Shown piece by piece: positions 1 to 8,773 of a DNA stretch of 64,000 bases. The DNA is from Mixophyes australis (lineage: Eukaryota; Chordata; Amphibia; Anura; Limnodynastidae): NCBI GenBank assembly GCA_036250195.1, contig JAVHZZ010000002.1, forward strand, positions 69,058,205 to 69,122,204, read 5' to 3'. Under the pieces are notes generated by a model that was not told where the DNA came from, searched no databases, and was given only the letters and a program-made list of their open reading frames with translations. The stretch's first letter is position 1; each line of letters starts with the position of its first letter. The position numbers were made by a program, and so were the translations under genes.

Positions 1-168
1 TAAAATAAATAATTTCTATAGTTTAGTCATTAATGCCTTTATTATTACCAGGTGACATTAACTGAATAGTTTGTTTTTCTGTGTGTTCTTTTGAGACCTT
101 TTATTGCACACATGTATTGGACATGTCCTGCAGTGTCCTGTGTTGTAGAGCAGAGCGGACCTACTTCT
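1..168 (-). mobile_element. Left part of GGGCC-ended palindromic element (host of the hAT insertion)
   Basis: This stretch aligns by eye with the reverse complement of the full copy at 61825-62560: a TCATTAATG block, a TGTGTTCTTTTG block and a TTAGAGCAGAGCGG-like block occur in the same order. The missing outer end lies left of the window. The element is non-coding and palindromic, and I assign it loosely to Harbinger-like MITEs from its GGGCC ends. It is interrupted at 169-176 by the hAT element. Confidence 0.75.
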
Positions 169-176
169 CTATTCAT

Positions 177-345
177 TAGGGATGTGCACCGGCGACTTTT
201 GAGGTCTCGTGTTTTGTGTTTTGGATCCGGATTTTCGTTATTTTTGGGGTTCGGATTTGTCTCGCAAAACACTTGACGAAAGGTCTCGGTTCGGATTTAA
301 GGTTTTGGATTCGGATTTTTTTGGAAAAAAACATAAAAAGTTTAA
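177..345. promoter_or_regulatory. Left hAT terminal and subterminal repeat zone
   Basis: The terminal inverted repeat is followed by several near-repeats of GGATCCGGATTTTCG and GGTTCGGATTT. The right end (8480-8651) is similarly filled with CTCGGATCCGA-type motifs. In Ac-like hAT elements such subterminal repeats are transposase-binding sites, so this role is inferred by analogy. Confidence 0.6.
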
Positions 346-492
346 AAATCAAGTTTTTGGGCTTATTTTCACTCCTAGGCTATTATTAACCTCAATAACA
401 TTCAATAACAAGCATTTCCACTAATTTACAGTGTATTCTGAACACCTCACAATATAGTTATTAGTCCAAAACGTTGCAACAAGGTATCTTTC

Positions 493-1660
493 TGGACTGC
501 GTAGAGGAGTGGGTCACCACAATATATATTAAAAACCCTGAACTTTTATGAATCGCACCAATAAATGTACCTGGACTGCGTAGAGGAGTGGGTCACCACA
601 ATATATATTAAAAACCCTGAACTTTTATGATTCGCACCAATAAATGTACCTGGACTGCGTAGAGGAGTGGGTCACCACAATATCTTAAAAACCCTGAACT
701 TTTATGAATCGCACCAATAAATGTACCTGGACTGCGTAGAGGAGTGGGTCACCACAATATATATTAAAAACCCTGAACTTTTATGATTCGCACCAATAAA
801 TGTACCTGGACTGCGTAGAGGAGTGGGTCACCACAAGATATATTAAAAACCCTGAACTTTTATGATTCGCACCAATAAATGTACCTGGACTGCGTAGAGG
901 AGTGGGTCACCACAATATCTATTAAAAACCCTGAACTTTTATGAATCGCACCAATAAATGTACCTGGACTGTGTATAGGAGTGGGTCACCACAAGATATA
1001 TTAAAAACCCTGAACTTTTATGATTCGCACCAATAAATGTACCTTGACTGCGTAGAGGAGTGGGTCACCACAATATCTTAAAAACCCTGAACTTTTATGA
1101 ATCGCACCAATAAATGTACCTGGACTGCGTAGAGGAGTGGGTCACCACAATATATATTAAAAACCCTGAACTTTTATGATTCGCACCAATAAATGTACCT
1201 GGACTGCGTAGAGGAGTGGGTCACCACAAGATATATTAAAAACCCTGAACTTTTATGATTCGCACCAATAAATGTACCTGGACTGCGTAGAGGAGTGGGT
1301 CACCACAATATCTATTAAAAACCCTGAACTTTTATGAATCGCACCAATAAATGTACCTGGACTGCGTATAGGAGTGGGTCACCACAAGATATATTAAAAA
1401 CCCTGAACTTTTATGATTCGCACCAATAAATGTACCTGGACTGCGTAGAGGAGTGGGTCACCACAATATATCTTAAAAACCCTGAACTTTTATGAATCGC
1501 ACCAATAAATGTACCTGGACTGCGTAGAGGAGTGGGTCACCACAATATATATTAAAAACCCTGAACTTTTATGATTCGCACCAATAAATGTACCTGGACT
1601 GCCTAGAGGAGTGGGCACTGGGCACCACAATAAAATATATAAAAAACCTTCAACAGGTCT
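493..1660. repeat. 79-bp tandem repeat array, about 14 units, inside the hAT element
   Basis: Units begin TGGACTGCGTAGAGGAGTGG and recur every 79 bp (starts at 493, 572, 651 and onward). Variants differ by a few bases, such as ATATATATT versus AGATATATT, and GAATCG versus GATTCG, and two of these alternate along the array. The last unit (from about 1592) has CTGCCTAGAGGAGTGG, closer to the transposase-gene segment near 5495. No coding potential is seen. Confidence 0.92.
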
Positions 1661-1765
1661 GCATTACACTACACATACGGCTGCTCCTCCATCCTCTCCA
1701 TCATATACATGTTGGAGTTTTAGCGTGTGACAACCTCTTGTTTTTGATAATGTCAGTGCATTTTG
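1661..1765 (-). pseudogene. Captured, diverged fragment of the transposase gene
   Basis: GCTGCTCCTCCATCCTCT and CACAACCTCTTGTTT appear here with the same spacing as at about 4850-4920 inside the transposase ORF, in the same orientation. The fragment is not open and is clearly decayed. It is part of the long non-coding 3' region of the element. Confidence 0.7.
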
Positions 1766-1839
1766 AATATTTTTCAATTTGCCCCACACCACTGAATGAA
1801 CTTTATCTATGATACGCATCTATCTATCTTGACTGCGTA

Positions 1840-2040
1840 GTGTGGTGGCCCCGGTACACAATTTGGTACCGAGGCCACAATATAATTAAAAAACCCTCCA
1901 CGTGTCAGAATTCCACCAAAAAAGGGTATGGACTGCGTAGTGTGGTGGCCCCGGTACACAATTTGGTACCGAGGCCACAATATAATTAAAAAATTGGGCA
2001 TCAACAGTCAACGTTGTTTAATATCTGATACACCTCTATC
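1840..2040. repeat. Hairpin-forming ~100-bp repeat units (two copies)
   Basis: Each unit holds a near-perfect inverted repeat, TGGCCCCGGTAC and GTACCGAGGCCA around an eight-base ACAATTTG-type loop (about 1844-1878 and 1944-1978). Unit flanks (ACCCTC, AATTCCACCA) resemble the transposase-gene segment 5480-5585. Confidence 0.8.
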
Positions 2041-3236
2041 TGGACTGCATAGTGGAGTGGCCCCGGTACCCAATTTGGTACCGGGGCCACAATACCTCCT
2101 CCAAACATGGTACAGACAATTCGTCATTGAGATCCCATCAAGTATGTTAAAGACAGACAGGGTCGAAGTGTTATTCGTTGACTTTGTAAACCCAAAAACT
2201 GTCCCTGTTGCACATAGTCGTGCAATGAAGACTGACTTTTTCATTTAAAGGCACGATCTTTCAAGTGTAGTGTTTGTAAGTCTAAGTCATATTATACTTT
2301 TGGTAAAATTGGTTTATTTTGTTCCTCTTTATGGTAATTAGTAATAGAATTAAAGTATGAAATAGAATTAAAGTATGAAATAGAATTAAAGTATTAAATA
2401 GAATTAAAGTATGAAATAGAATTAAAGTATGAAATAGAGTGGTATAGAGTTGTAGTGTGGTATAGATAGAGTGGTCCACACAATATAATAATAATAAAAC
2501 CCTCAACTGGTCTGAATTCCACCAAACAAGTATCTGGACTGCGTAGTGTGGTGGCCCCGGTACACAATTTGGTACCGAGGCCACAATATAATTAAAAAAC
2601 CCTCAACGTGTCAGAATTCCACCAAACAAGTATCTGGACTGCATAGTGGGGTGGCCCCGGTACCCAATTTGATACCGGGGCCACAATACCTCCTCCAAAC
2701 ATGGTACAGACAATTCGTCATTGAGATCCCATCAAGTATGTTAAAGACAGACAGGGTCGAAGTGTTATTCGTTGACTTTGTAAACCCAAAAAACTGTCCC
2801 TGTTGCACATAGTCGTGCAATGAAGACTGACTTTTTCATTTAAAGGCACGATCTTTCAAGTGTAGTGTTTGTAAGTCTAAGTCATATTATACTTTTGGTA
2901 AAATTGGTTTATTTTGTTCCTCTTTATGGTAATTAGTAATAGAATTAAAGTATGAAATAGAATTAAAGTATGAAATAGAATTAAAGTATTAAATAGAATT
3001 AAAGTATGAAATAGAATTAAAGTATGAAATAGAGTGGTATAGAGTTGTAGTGTGGTATAGATAGAGTGGTCCACACAATATAATAATAATAAAACCCTCA
3101 ACTGGTCTGAATTCCACCAAACAAGTATCTGGACTGCGTAGTGTGGTGGCCCCGGTACACAATTTGGTACCGAGGCCACAATATAATTAAAAAATTGGGC
3201 ATCAACTGTCACCGTTGTTTAATATCTGATACACCT
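2041..3236. repeat. Tandem duplication of a ~595-bp block
   Basis: The block 2041-2634 is repeated at 2635-3236 with only a few changes. Each copy contains two hairpin units, a 230-bp unique-looking part and about five 18-bp subrepeats (AGAATTAAAGTATGAAAT) at about 2346-2440 and 2940-3035. The near identity of the copies implies a recent duplication or ongoing homogenisation. Confidence 0.9.
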
Positions 3237-3812
3237 AAATATGGACTGCACAGTGGAGTGGCCCCGGTAGTAAATTTGGTGCCGGGGCCACAATACCTCC
3301 TCCAACTTCCAAGTGTAGTGTTTATAAAGACAGACAGCATCGAAGTGTTATTAGTTGACTTTCTTAACCCTAAAATTGTCCCTGTTGCAAATATTCGTGC
3401 AATGGACAGTTACTTTTTTATTGAAAGACTCAAGCTTTCAAGTGTAGTGTTTATAAAATATAAACAACAATACAGTAGTTTTAGAGCACGTCAATACCTC
3501 TTGTTTTAAATTATGACACGGCATTTTACTTTTGGTTTAATTTCTTGTATTTTTTTAAATTTGGTTTTACTTTTTGAACATGGCAAACGACTGTTGATTG
3601 GTCATATAATGCAAAAAAAAAAGGTCCAAGATGGAATTGTCCTTGGGCCCTCACACCCACCCTTATGTTGTTGAAATAGGACATGCACACTTTAACAAAC
3701 CAATCATTTCAGCGACAGGGCCTACCAAACAACTTTGGGTGAAATGATTGGTTTGTTTGGGCCCCCACACCAAAAAAGCTATTCATCTCTCCCTGTACAG
3801 ACTAAACAGGCT
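3237..3812. other. 3' non-coding region of the hAT transposase gene
   Basis: It holds one more hairpin unit (about 3249-3290), a second captured transposase-gene fragment at about 3571-3605 sharing CATGGCAAACGACTGTTG with 5670-5687, and a perfect 17-bp inverted repeat around an ACCAATCATTTC core (3695-3711 with 3740-3756). No gene is seen. Confidence 0.7.
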
Positions 3813-6434
3813 CTACTGAGGCAAGATGTCGTCCTCATCCTCAACCTCTGATTCCTCTCCCCCTACAGTGTGTACTTCCTCCTCATCACACATTATCAAT
3901 TCATCCCCGCTGGACTCCACAACCACAGGTCCCTCTGTACTGTCTGGAGGGCAGTGCTGTACTTCATTGAGGAATTGATTATTCATTTTTATAAACATCA
4001 TTTTTTCAACGTTCTGAGGAAGCAACCTCCTTCGCCGCTCACTGACCAGGTTCCCCGCTGCACTAAAAACTCTTTCCGAGTACACACTGGAGGGGGGACA
4101 ACTCAGGTAAAATAGAGCCAGTTTGTACAGGGGCTTCCAAACTGCCTTTTTTTCCTGCCAGTAACAATATGGACTGTCTGACATGTCTACTTGGATGGTG
4201 TCAGCAAAGTAATCATCCACAATTTTTTCTATTGTGACAGCATCCAATGCAGCGACAGTAGACATGTCTGCAATGGTTGGCAGGTCCTTCAGTCCGGACC
4301 AGATGTTATCAGCATCCCCGCCAGTGCCTCTTTTGGGAAAACTGAGCTTTTTCCTCGCAGCCATAGATGTGGAAGAAAATGAGGGTGGAGCTGTTGGCAT
4401 GTCACGGTCCTCTTCAGAGGACAATCTCCTGACCAGCAGGTCTTTGCACCGCTGTAGACTTGTGTCCGCCAGAAACAGAGACACAACATACGCTTTAAAC
4501 CGAGGATCGAGCACGGTGGCCAGAATGTATTCCTCTGACTTTAAAAGAGTGACCACCCTCGGATCCTGGCAAAGCGTACGAAGGGCTACATCCACAAGAG
4601 CTACATGCTTGGTGTAATCGCAATGGCTTACCAGCTCCTCCCTCACTTTCTCCAGCTGCTTCTGCAACAGCCTGATCAGGGGAATGACCTGACTCAAGCT
4701 GGCAGTGTCGGAACTGACTTCTCGTGTGGCAAGTTCAAATGGCTGCAGAACCTTGCACAACACGGAAATCAGTCTCCACTGCGCTTGACTGAGGCGCATC
4801 CCGACTCCTTTGCCTATGTCGTAGGTGGCTGTGTAGGCCTGAATGGCCTTTTGCTGCTCCTCCATCCTCTGCAGCATATAGAGGGTGGAGTTCCAGCGCG
4901 TCACAACCTCTTGTTTGAGGTGATGGCAGGGCAGGTTCATGCTTTTTTGATGTGCCTCTAGTCTGCGGTAGGCACTGGCTGAATACCGAAAGTGTCCAGC
5001 AATTTTGCGCGCCACCGCAAGCATCTCCTGCACACCCCTGTCACTCTTGAGGTAATGCTGCACCACCAAATTAATGGTGTGGGCAAAACATGGGACGTGC
5101 TGGAAATTGCCCATATTTAATGCCCGCACAATGTTACTGGCATTGTCTGACACCACAAATCCCCATGAGAGTCTAAGTGGGGTAAGCCACTGGGAGATAA
5201 TTTCCCTCATTTTCTCTAATATGTTGTCAGCGTTGTGCCTCTTATTAAAGCCTGTAATACACAATGTTGCCTGCCTTTGCACGAGCCGCCATTTTGTAGT
5301 TGCTGCTACTGATGCAGCTGTTGCTGCGGAAGGGGATGCATCTACCCAGTGGGCTGTCACAGTCATATAGTCCTTCGTTTGCCCAGAACCACTTGTCCAC
5401 ATGTCCGTGGTTAAGTGGACAGTGGGTACAACCGCATTTTTTAGAGCACTGAGGACACTTGATCGTACTTCTCTGTACATTTTTGGTATCGCCTGCCTAG
5501 TGAAGTGGAATCTCGACGGGATTTGGTACCGGGGACACAATACCTCCATCAACCCTCTAAATCCCACTCCACTGATGGCGGACACCGGGCGCACGTCTAA
5601 CACCAACATTGCAGTTACAGCCGCAGTTATACGCTTTGCAATAGGGTGACTACTATCGTATTTTGTGGTCATGGCAAACGACTGTTGGACGGTCAATTGT
5701 TTTGTGAAAGACTTAGCGGTCTTACGACTTCCCCTCTGGGAAGATGACCGACTAACAGCAGCAACAGCAGCAGTGGCAGTAGTAGGCGTACCGCTGCAGG
5801 ATTCCTCGGATGAATCCCGTATTGAGGAGGACTCAGTCTGGCTGCTGACTTGGGCTGCAGGACTGAATCTGATGGAGATTGTGGAGAAAGTTGACGAGGA
5901 GGGTGTTGCTGGTGTGTATCCAACTGGACCACGGGATTTAGGTGTCCCTGTACCGATGAGGGTCCTAGCCCCAGTTCCTGAACTAACCACTGAACTATGA
6001 AGGATATTCAGGTGACGTATAAGGGAGGATGTTCCTAGGTGGGCAAGATCCTTACCCCTGCTTATTTGAGCTTTACATAAGCTACATATGGCCATACATT
6101 GGTTGTCTGGATTTGGATAAAAATAACTCCAGACCGAAGAGGTGCATTTTTTGGTCTTCTGACCAGGCATGACGATGGGCTTTTTCATCCCATGGACATC
6201 AGCTGTTTCCCCCCCTGGTGCCTCATTTACAATAACCACATCACCATCCTCATCATCAAGTTCCTCCACAGCGCCAGCTACATCATCAATAGCCTCCTCC
6301 CGAGCCACCTCTTCCCGTACAGTGATGGGAAGGTCAGGCTTGACAACCACCAACATCCTTGGACTCGCCTTGTGGATTTGTGATAATTTCTCTTTAGAAG
6401 GCAGAGTTGTTTGCTGTTTTGTTGCTGACAGCAT
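3813..6434 (-). CDS. BED zinc-finger hAT transposase (ORF2), apparently intact
   Basis: Cut-and-paste transposase of the Ac/ZBED branch of hAT; it would act in the nucleus on the element ends. The frame stays open to a TTG at 6446, but the first ATG is at 6434, giving about 873 residues. Numbering from 6446: acidic region 45-75; BED finger about 98-152 with W106, C121, C124, H145, H150; Ser/Thr/Ala-rich linker 155-245; RNase-H-like core with D348 in the LTTDMW motif, D434 in VVSDNASN, the conserved C453/H456 of PCFAHTINL, and E791 in YSERVF; C-terminal dimerisation (hATC) region about 758-826; acidic tail. All three catalytic acidic residues are visible and there is no internal stop. The upstream ORF overlaps it by a few bases in another frame and may be its true N-terminus. 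Whether it is active cannot be judged from one copy. Confidence 0.93.
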   Translation of the reverse strand: MLSATKQQTTLPSKEKLSQIHKASPRMLVVVKPDLPITVREEVAREEAIDDVAGAVEELDDEDGDVVIVNEAPGGETADVHGMKKPIVMPGQKTKKCTSSVWSYFYPNPDNQCMAICSLCKAQISRGKDLAHLGTSSLIRHLNILHSSVVSSGTGARTLIGTGTPKSRGPVGYTPATPSSSTFSTISIRFSPAAQVSSQTESSSIRDSSEESCSGTPTTATAAVAAVSRSSSQRGSRKTAKSFTKQLTVQQSFAMTTKYDSSHPIAKRITAAVTAMLVLDVRPVSAISGVGFRGLMEVLCPRYQIPSRFHFTRQAIPKMYREVRSSVLSALKNAVVPTVHLTTDMWTSGSGQTKDYMTVTAHWVDASPSAATAASVAATTKWRLVQRQATLCITGFNKRHNADNILEKMREIISQWLTPLRLSWGFVVSDNASNIVRALNMGNFQHVPCFAHTINLVVQHYLKSDRGVQEMLAVARKIAGHFRYSASAYRRLEAHQKSMNLPCHHLKQEVVTRWNSTLYMLQRMEEQQKAIQAYTATYDIGKGVGMRLSQAQWRLISVLCKVLQPFELATREVSSDTASLSQVIPLIRLLQKQLEKVREELVSHCDYTKHVALVDVALRTLCQDPRVVTLLKSEEYILATVLDPRFKAYVVSLFLADTSLQRCKDLLVRRLSSEEDRDMPTAPPSFSSTSMAARKKLSFPKRGTGGDADNIWSGLKDLPTIADMSTVAALDAVTIEKIVDDYFADTIQVDMSDSPYCYWQEKKAVWKPLYKLALFYLSCPPSSVYSERVFSAAGNLVSERRRRLLPQNVEKMMFIKMNNQFLNEVQHCPPDSTEGPVVVESSGDELIMCDEEEVHTVGGEESEVEDEDDILPQ
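5480..5585 (-). other. Transposase-gene segment that seeded the non-coding repeats
   Basis: Inside the coding region (around residues 290-320, which include CPRYQIP) the plus strand reads GCCTGCCTAGTGAAGTGG, then TTTGGTACCGGGGACACAAT, then CAACCCTCTAAATCCCA. The same order recurs in the 79-bp, 100-bp and 595-bp repeats at 490-3300. The coding copy fits ordinary hAT protein sequence, so the gene is the likely source and the arrays the copies. Confidence 0.65.
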
Positions 6435-6442
6435 AACTCTCT

Positions 6443-6802
6443 TCAATTTTTTGTAGGGGGGGGAGGAGGAGGAGGGCTAAGATCCGTGGGTGAAGCTGAA
6501 CCACTAGTCATGAACACGGGCCAGGGCCTAAGCCGTTCCTTGCCACTCCGTGTCGTAAATGGCATATTGGCAACTTTACGTTTCTCCTCAGATGATTTTA
6601 AGTTTCTCTTTTTGCTACTTTTTCTTAACTTGGGCTTTTTGGATTTTACATGCCCGGTACTACGAGATTGGGCATCGGGCTTGGAAGACGACGTTGATGG
6701 CATTTCATCGTCTATGTCATGACTAGTGGCAGCAGCTTCAGCATTAGGAGGAAGTGGGTCTTGATCTTTCCCTACTTTATCCTCCAAATTTTTGGTCTCC
6801 AT
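6443..6802 (-). CDS. hAT upstream ORF (ORF1), likely N-terminal part of the transposase
   Basis: A 119-residue ORF from ATG 6802. It is Ser/Lys-rich with a strong basic cluster (KSKKPKLRKSSKKR), a likely nuclear localisation signal, and ends in a run of prolines encoded across a run of eight Cs (6456-6463). It stops at 6443-6445, overlapping the first codons of the transposase frame. A one-base difference in the C run would join it to ORF2, so it may be a frameshifted N-terminus, a separate small protein, or be joined by splicing. No similarity to a named domain is seen. The upstream GTG (6815) is less likely than the ATG. Confidence 0.6.
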   Translation of the reverse strand: METKNLEDKVGKDQDPLPPNAEAAATSHDIDDEMPSTSSSKPDAQSRSTGHVKSKKPKLRKSSKKRNLKSSEEKRKVANMPFTTRSGKERLRPWPVFMTSGSASPTDLSPPPPPPPTKN

Positions 6803-6816
6803 TATATGTAGCACAA

Positions 6817-8337
6817 GATACTGCAGAATGTGTGAACTTGGTAATATTGCAGTACCAATGGACTTATACTGCTGGATTGGTTTTGCAAATTTGGTTATAA
6901 TTATTATATTTTTATTTTTTTTTAAATTTTTTATTTTTTTTTACTTTTTTTTTATTTTTTAAAAACTTGGGAATAATGGGGAAATAACTATGCCCTTAGA
7001 AGCACAGAGCACAGGACACAGCACCACTGGACTGAACAGGACACGGCACAGGACCCAGCAGCACTACGGAACTCAGCAGGACAGAGCACAGGACACAGCA
7101 CCACTGGACTGATACTGCAGAATGTGTGAACTTTGTAATATTGCAGTACCAATGGACTTATACTGCTGGATTGGTTTTGCAAATTTGGTTATAATTATTA
7201 TATATTTATTTTTTTTTAAATTTTTTTTATTATTTTTTACTTTTTTTTTATTTTTTAAAAACTTGGGAATAATGGGGAAATAACTATGCCCTTAGAAGCA
7301 CAGAGCACAGGACACAGCACCACTGGACTGAACAGGACACGGCACAGGACCCAGCAGCACTACGGAACTCAGCAGGACAGAGCACAGGACACAGCACCAC
7401 TGGACTGATACTGCAGAATGTGTGAACTTTGTAATATTGCAGTACCAATGGACTTATACTGCTGGATTGGTTTTGCAAATTTGGTTATAATTATTATATA
7501 TTTATTTTTTTTTAAATTTTTTTTATTATTTTTTACTTTTTTTTTATTTTTTAAAAACTTGGGAATAATGGGGAAATAACTATGCCCTTAGAAGCACAGA
7601 GCACAGGACACAGCACCACTGGACTGAACAGGACACGGCACAGGACCCAGCAGCACTACGGAACTCAGCAGGACAGAGCACAGGACACAGCACCACTGGA
7701 CTGATACTGCAGAATGTGTGAACTTTGTAATATTGCAGTACCAATGGACTTATACTGCTGGATTGGTTTTGCAAATTTGGTTATAATTATATATATTTTT
7801 TTTTTAATTTTTAAATGTAATTTTTTTTTTACTTTTTTTTTATTTTTTAAAAACTTGGGAATAATGGGGAAATAACTATGCCCTTAGAAGCACAGAGCAC
7901 AGGACACAGCACCACTGGACTGAACAGGACACGGCACAGGACCCAGCAGCACTACGGAACTCAGCAGGACAGAGCACAGGACACAGCACCACTGGACTGA
8001 TACTGCAGAATGTGTAAACTTTGTAATATTGCAGTACCACTGGACTTTTACTGCTGAATGTGTGAACTTGGTAATATTGCAGTACCAATGGGCTTATATT
8101 GCAGGATTGGTTGTGCAAATTTTGTGGTAATTAAAAAAAATTAAATTAGTTTTTGGTATTTTTTTAAATAACTTTTTTTTATTTTTTTAAACACAGGGGA
8201 ATATTGGGGAAATAACTATGCCCTTAGAAGCACAGAGCACAGGACACAGCACCACTGGACTGAACAGGACACAGCACTGGACCCAGCAGCACCACTGACC
8301 TCAGAAGGACAGAGCACAGCACACAGCACCACTGGAC
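6817..8337. repeat. 296-bp tandem repeat, five units, upstream of the transposase ORFs
   Basis: Units start at GATACTGCAGAATGTGTGAA (6817, 7111, 7407, 7703, 7999). Each has an A/T-rich run and a GC-richer part with repeated ACAGAGCACAGGACACAGCA. Units 2 and 3 are almost identical; the last is longer (338 bp) with an internal duplication. The array lies between the predicted TATA box and the ORFs, so it would form 5' leader or intron. Cysteine-rich ORFs in it recur with the repeat and are not genes. Confidence 0.93.
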
Positions 8338-8400
8338 TGATACTGCAGAACACAGCACAGCACAGCACAGCACAGCACAGAACTAAACAGCACAGCACGA
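8338..8400. repeat. Short GCACA/CAGCA tandem run
   Basis: ACAGCACAGC is repeated several times after the last 296-bp unit. It appears derived from the GC-richer half of that unit. Confidence 0.75.
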
Positions 8401-8486
8401 GATCTACCAGGACAGAGGACCACCTAACACACCCTCCCTCTACCCTGATCAATGCCCGAGTGAAGATGGCGGCGACTAGCGGGGAA

Positions 8487-8492
8487 TTTATA
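8487..8492 (-). promoter_or_regulatory. Candidate TATA box for the hAT transposase
   Basis: On the minus strand TATAAATT lies 160 bp inside the right end, followed about 30 bp downstream by the GCCGCCATCTTC segment. It is the only well-formed TATA between the right terminus and the ORFs outside the A/T-rich repeats. If used, the leader crosses the five 296-bp units or is spliced. Confidence 0.4.
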
Positions 8493-8659
8493 GGATCCGA
8501 GTATCGCGAGATCCGACAACGGGATTATGAGTCAGAGCCTCAGTTTCAGATTTGAATTTGGCGCCAATACCCGGATCTGTCTCGGATCCGACTCGGATCG
8601 GCAACGTTCGGGTGGGCTCGGATTTCATAAATCCGAGTGCGCTCATCCCTACTATTCAT

Positions 8660-8773
8660 CAGTGTCTTCAGATCCGCTCCTCGTTGAATTTGGCCGTACG
8701 TATACCCGAATTACGTGCGTTTTGAAACAAACACACATTGCGCTCAGTATGCGTGCCTTGAGGAATCAGGCCC
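8660..8773 (-). mobile_element. Right part of the GGGCC-ended palindromic element
   Basis: It continues the host element across the hAT insertion: TCTTCAGATCCGCT, GTATACCCGA and the terminal AATCAGGCCC match the reverse complement of the full copy's first 120 bp (61825-61950). Confidence 0.8.

Larger units (their letters stand above)
177..8651 (-). mobile_element. Large hAT (Ac-like) DNA transposon, 8,475 bp, nested
   Basis: The left end reads TAGGGATGTGC and the inverted right end reads TAGGGATGAGC, typical hAT-Ac termini. An exact 8-bp target duplication, CTATTCAT, flanks it at 169-176 and 8652-8659. Both subterminal zones are rich in TCGGAT/ATCCGA motifs, as expected of transposase-binding repeats. 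It contains a BED/hAT transposase ORF without stops (3813-6434, minus) and an upstream ORF (6443-6802). The remainder is tandem repeats: a 79-bp array, hairpin units, a 595-bp duplication and a 296-bp promoter-side array. Its length is well above the usual few kilobases of hAT elements because of these arrays. Strand is given by the transposase. Confidence 0.95.

Noticed and set aside
493..1660. CRISPR-like regular array
   Set aside because: The 79-bp units are contiguous with no unique spacers, the DNA is eukaryotic, and no cas genes exist. The same applies to the 24-, 31- and 20/21-bp arrays.
1928..3509. ORFs of 78-122 residues with repeated WWPRYTIWYRGHN-type sequences
   Set aside because: They are hairpin-repeat translations, recurring with the 595-bp duplication, with frames broken between copies.
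5401..6456. Plus-strand ORFs opposite the transposase
   Set aside because: They mirror the coding strand of a well-supported transposase and show no domain of their own.
6988..8452. Cysteine- and valine-rich ORFs, repeated four or five times
   Set aside because: They sit in the 296-bp leader repeats and recur with the exact repeat period; their composition comes from the CACAGGACACAGCA stretches.
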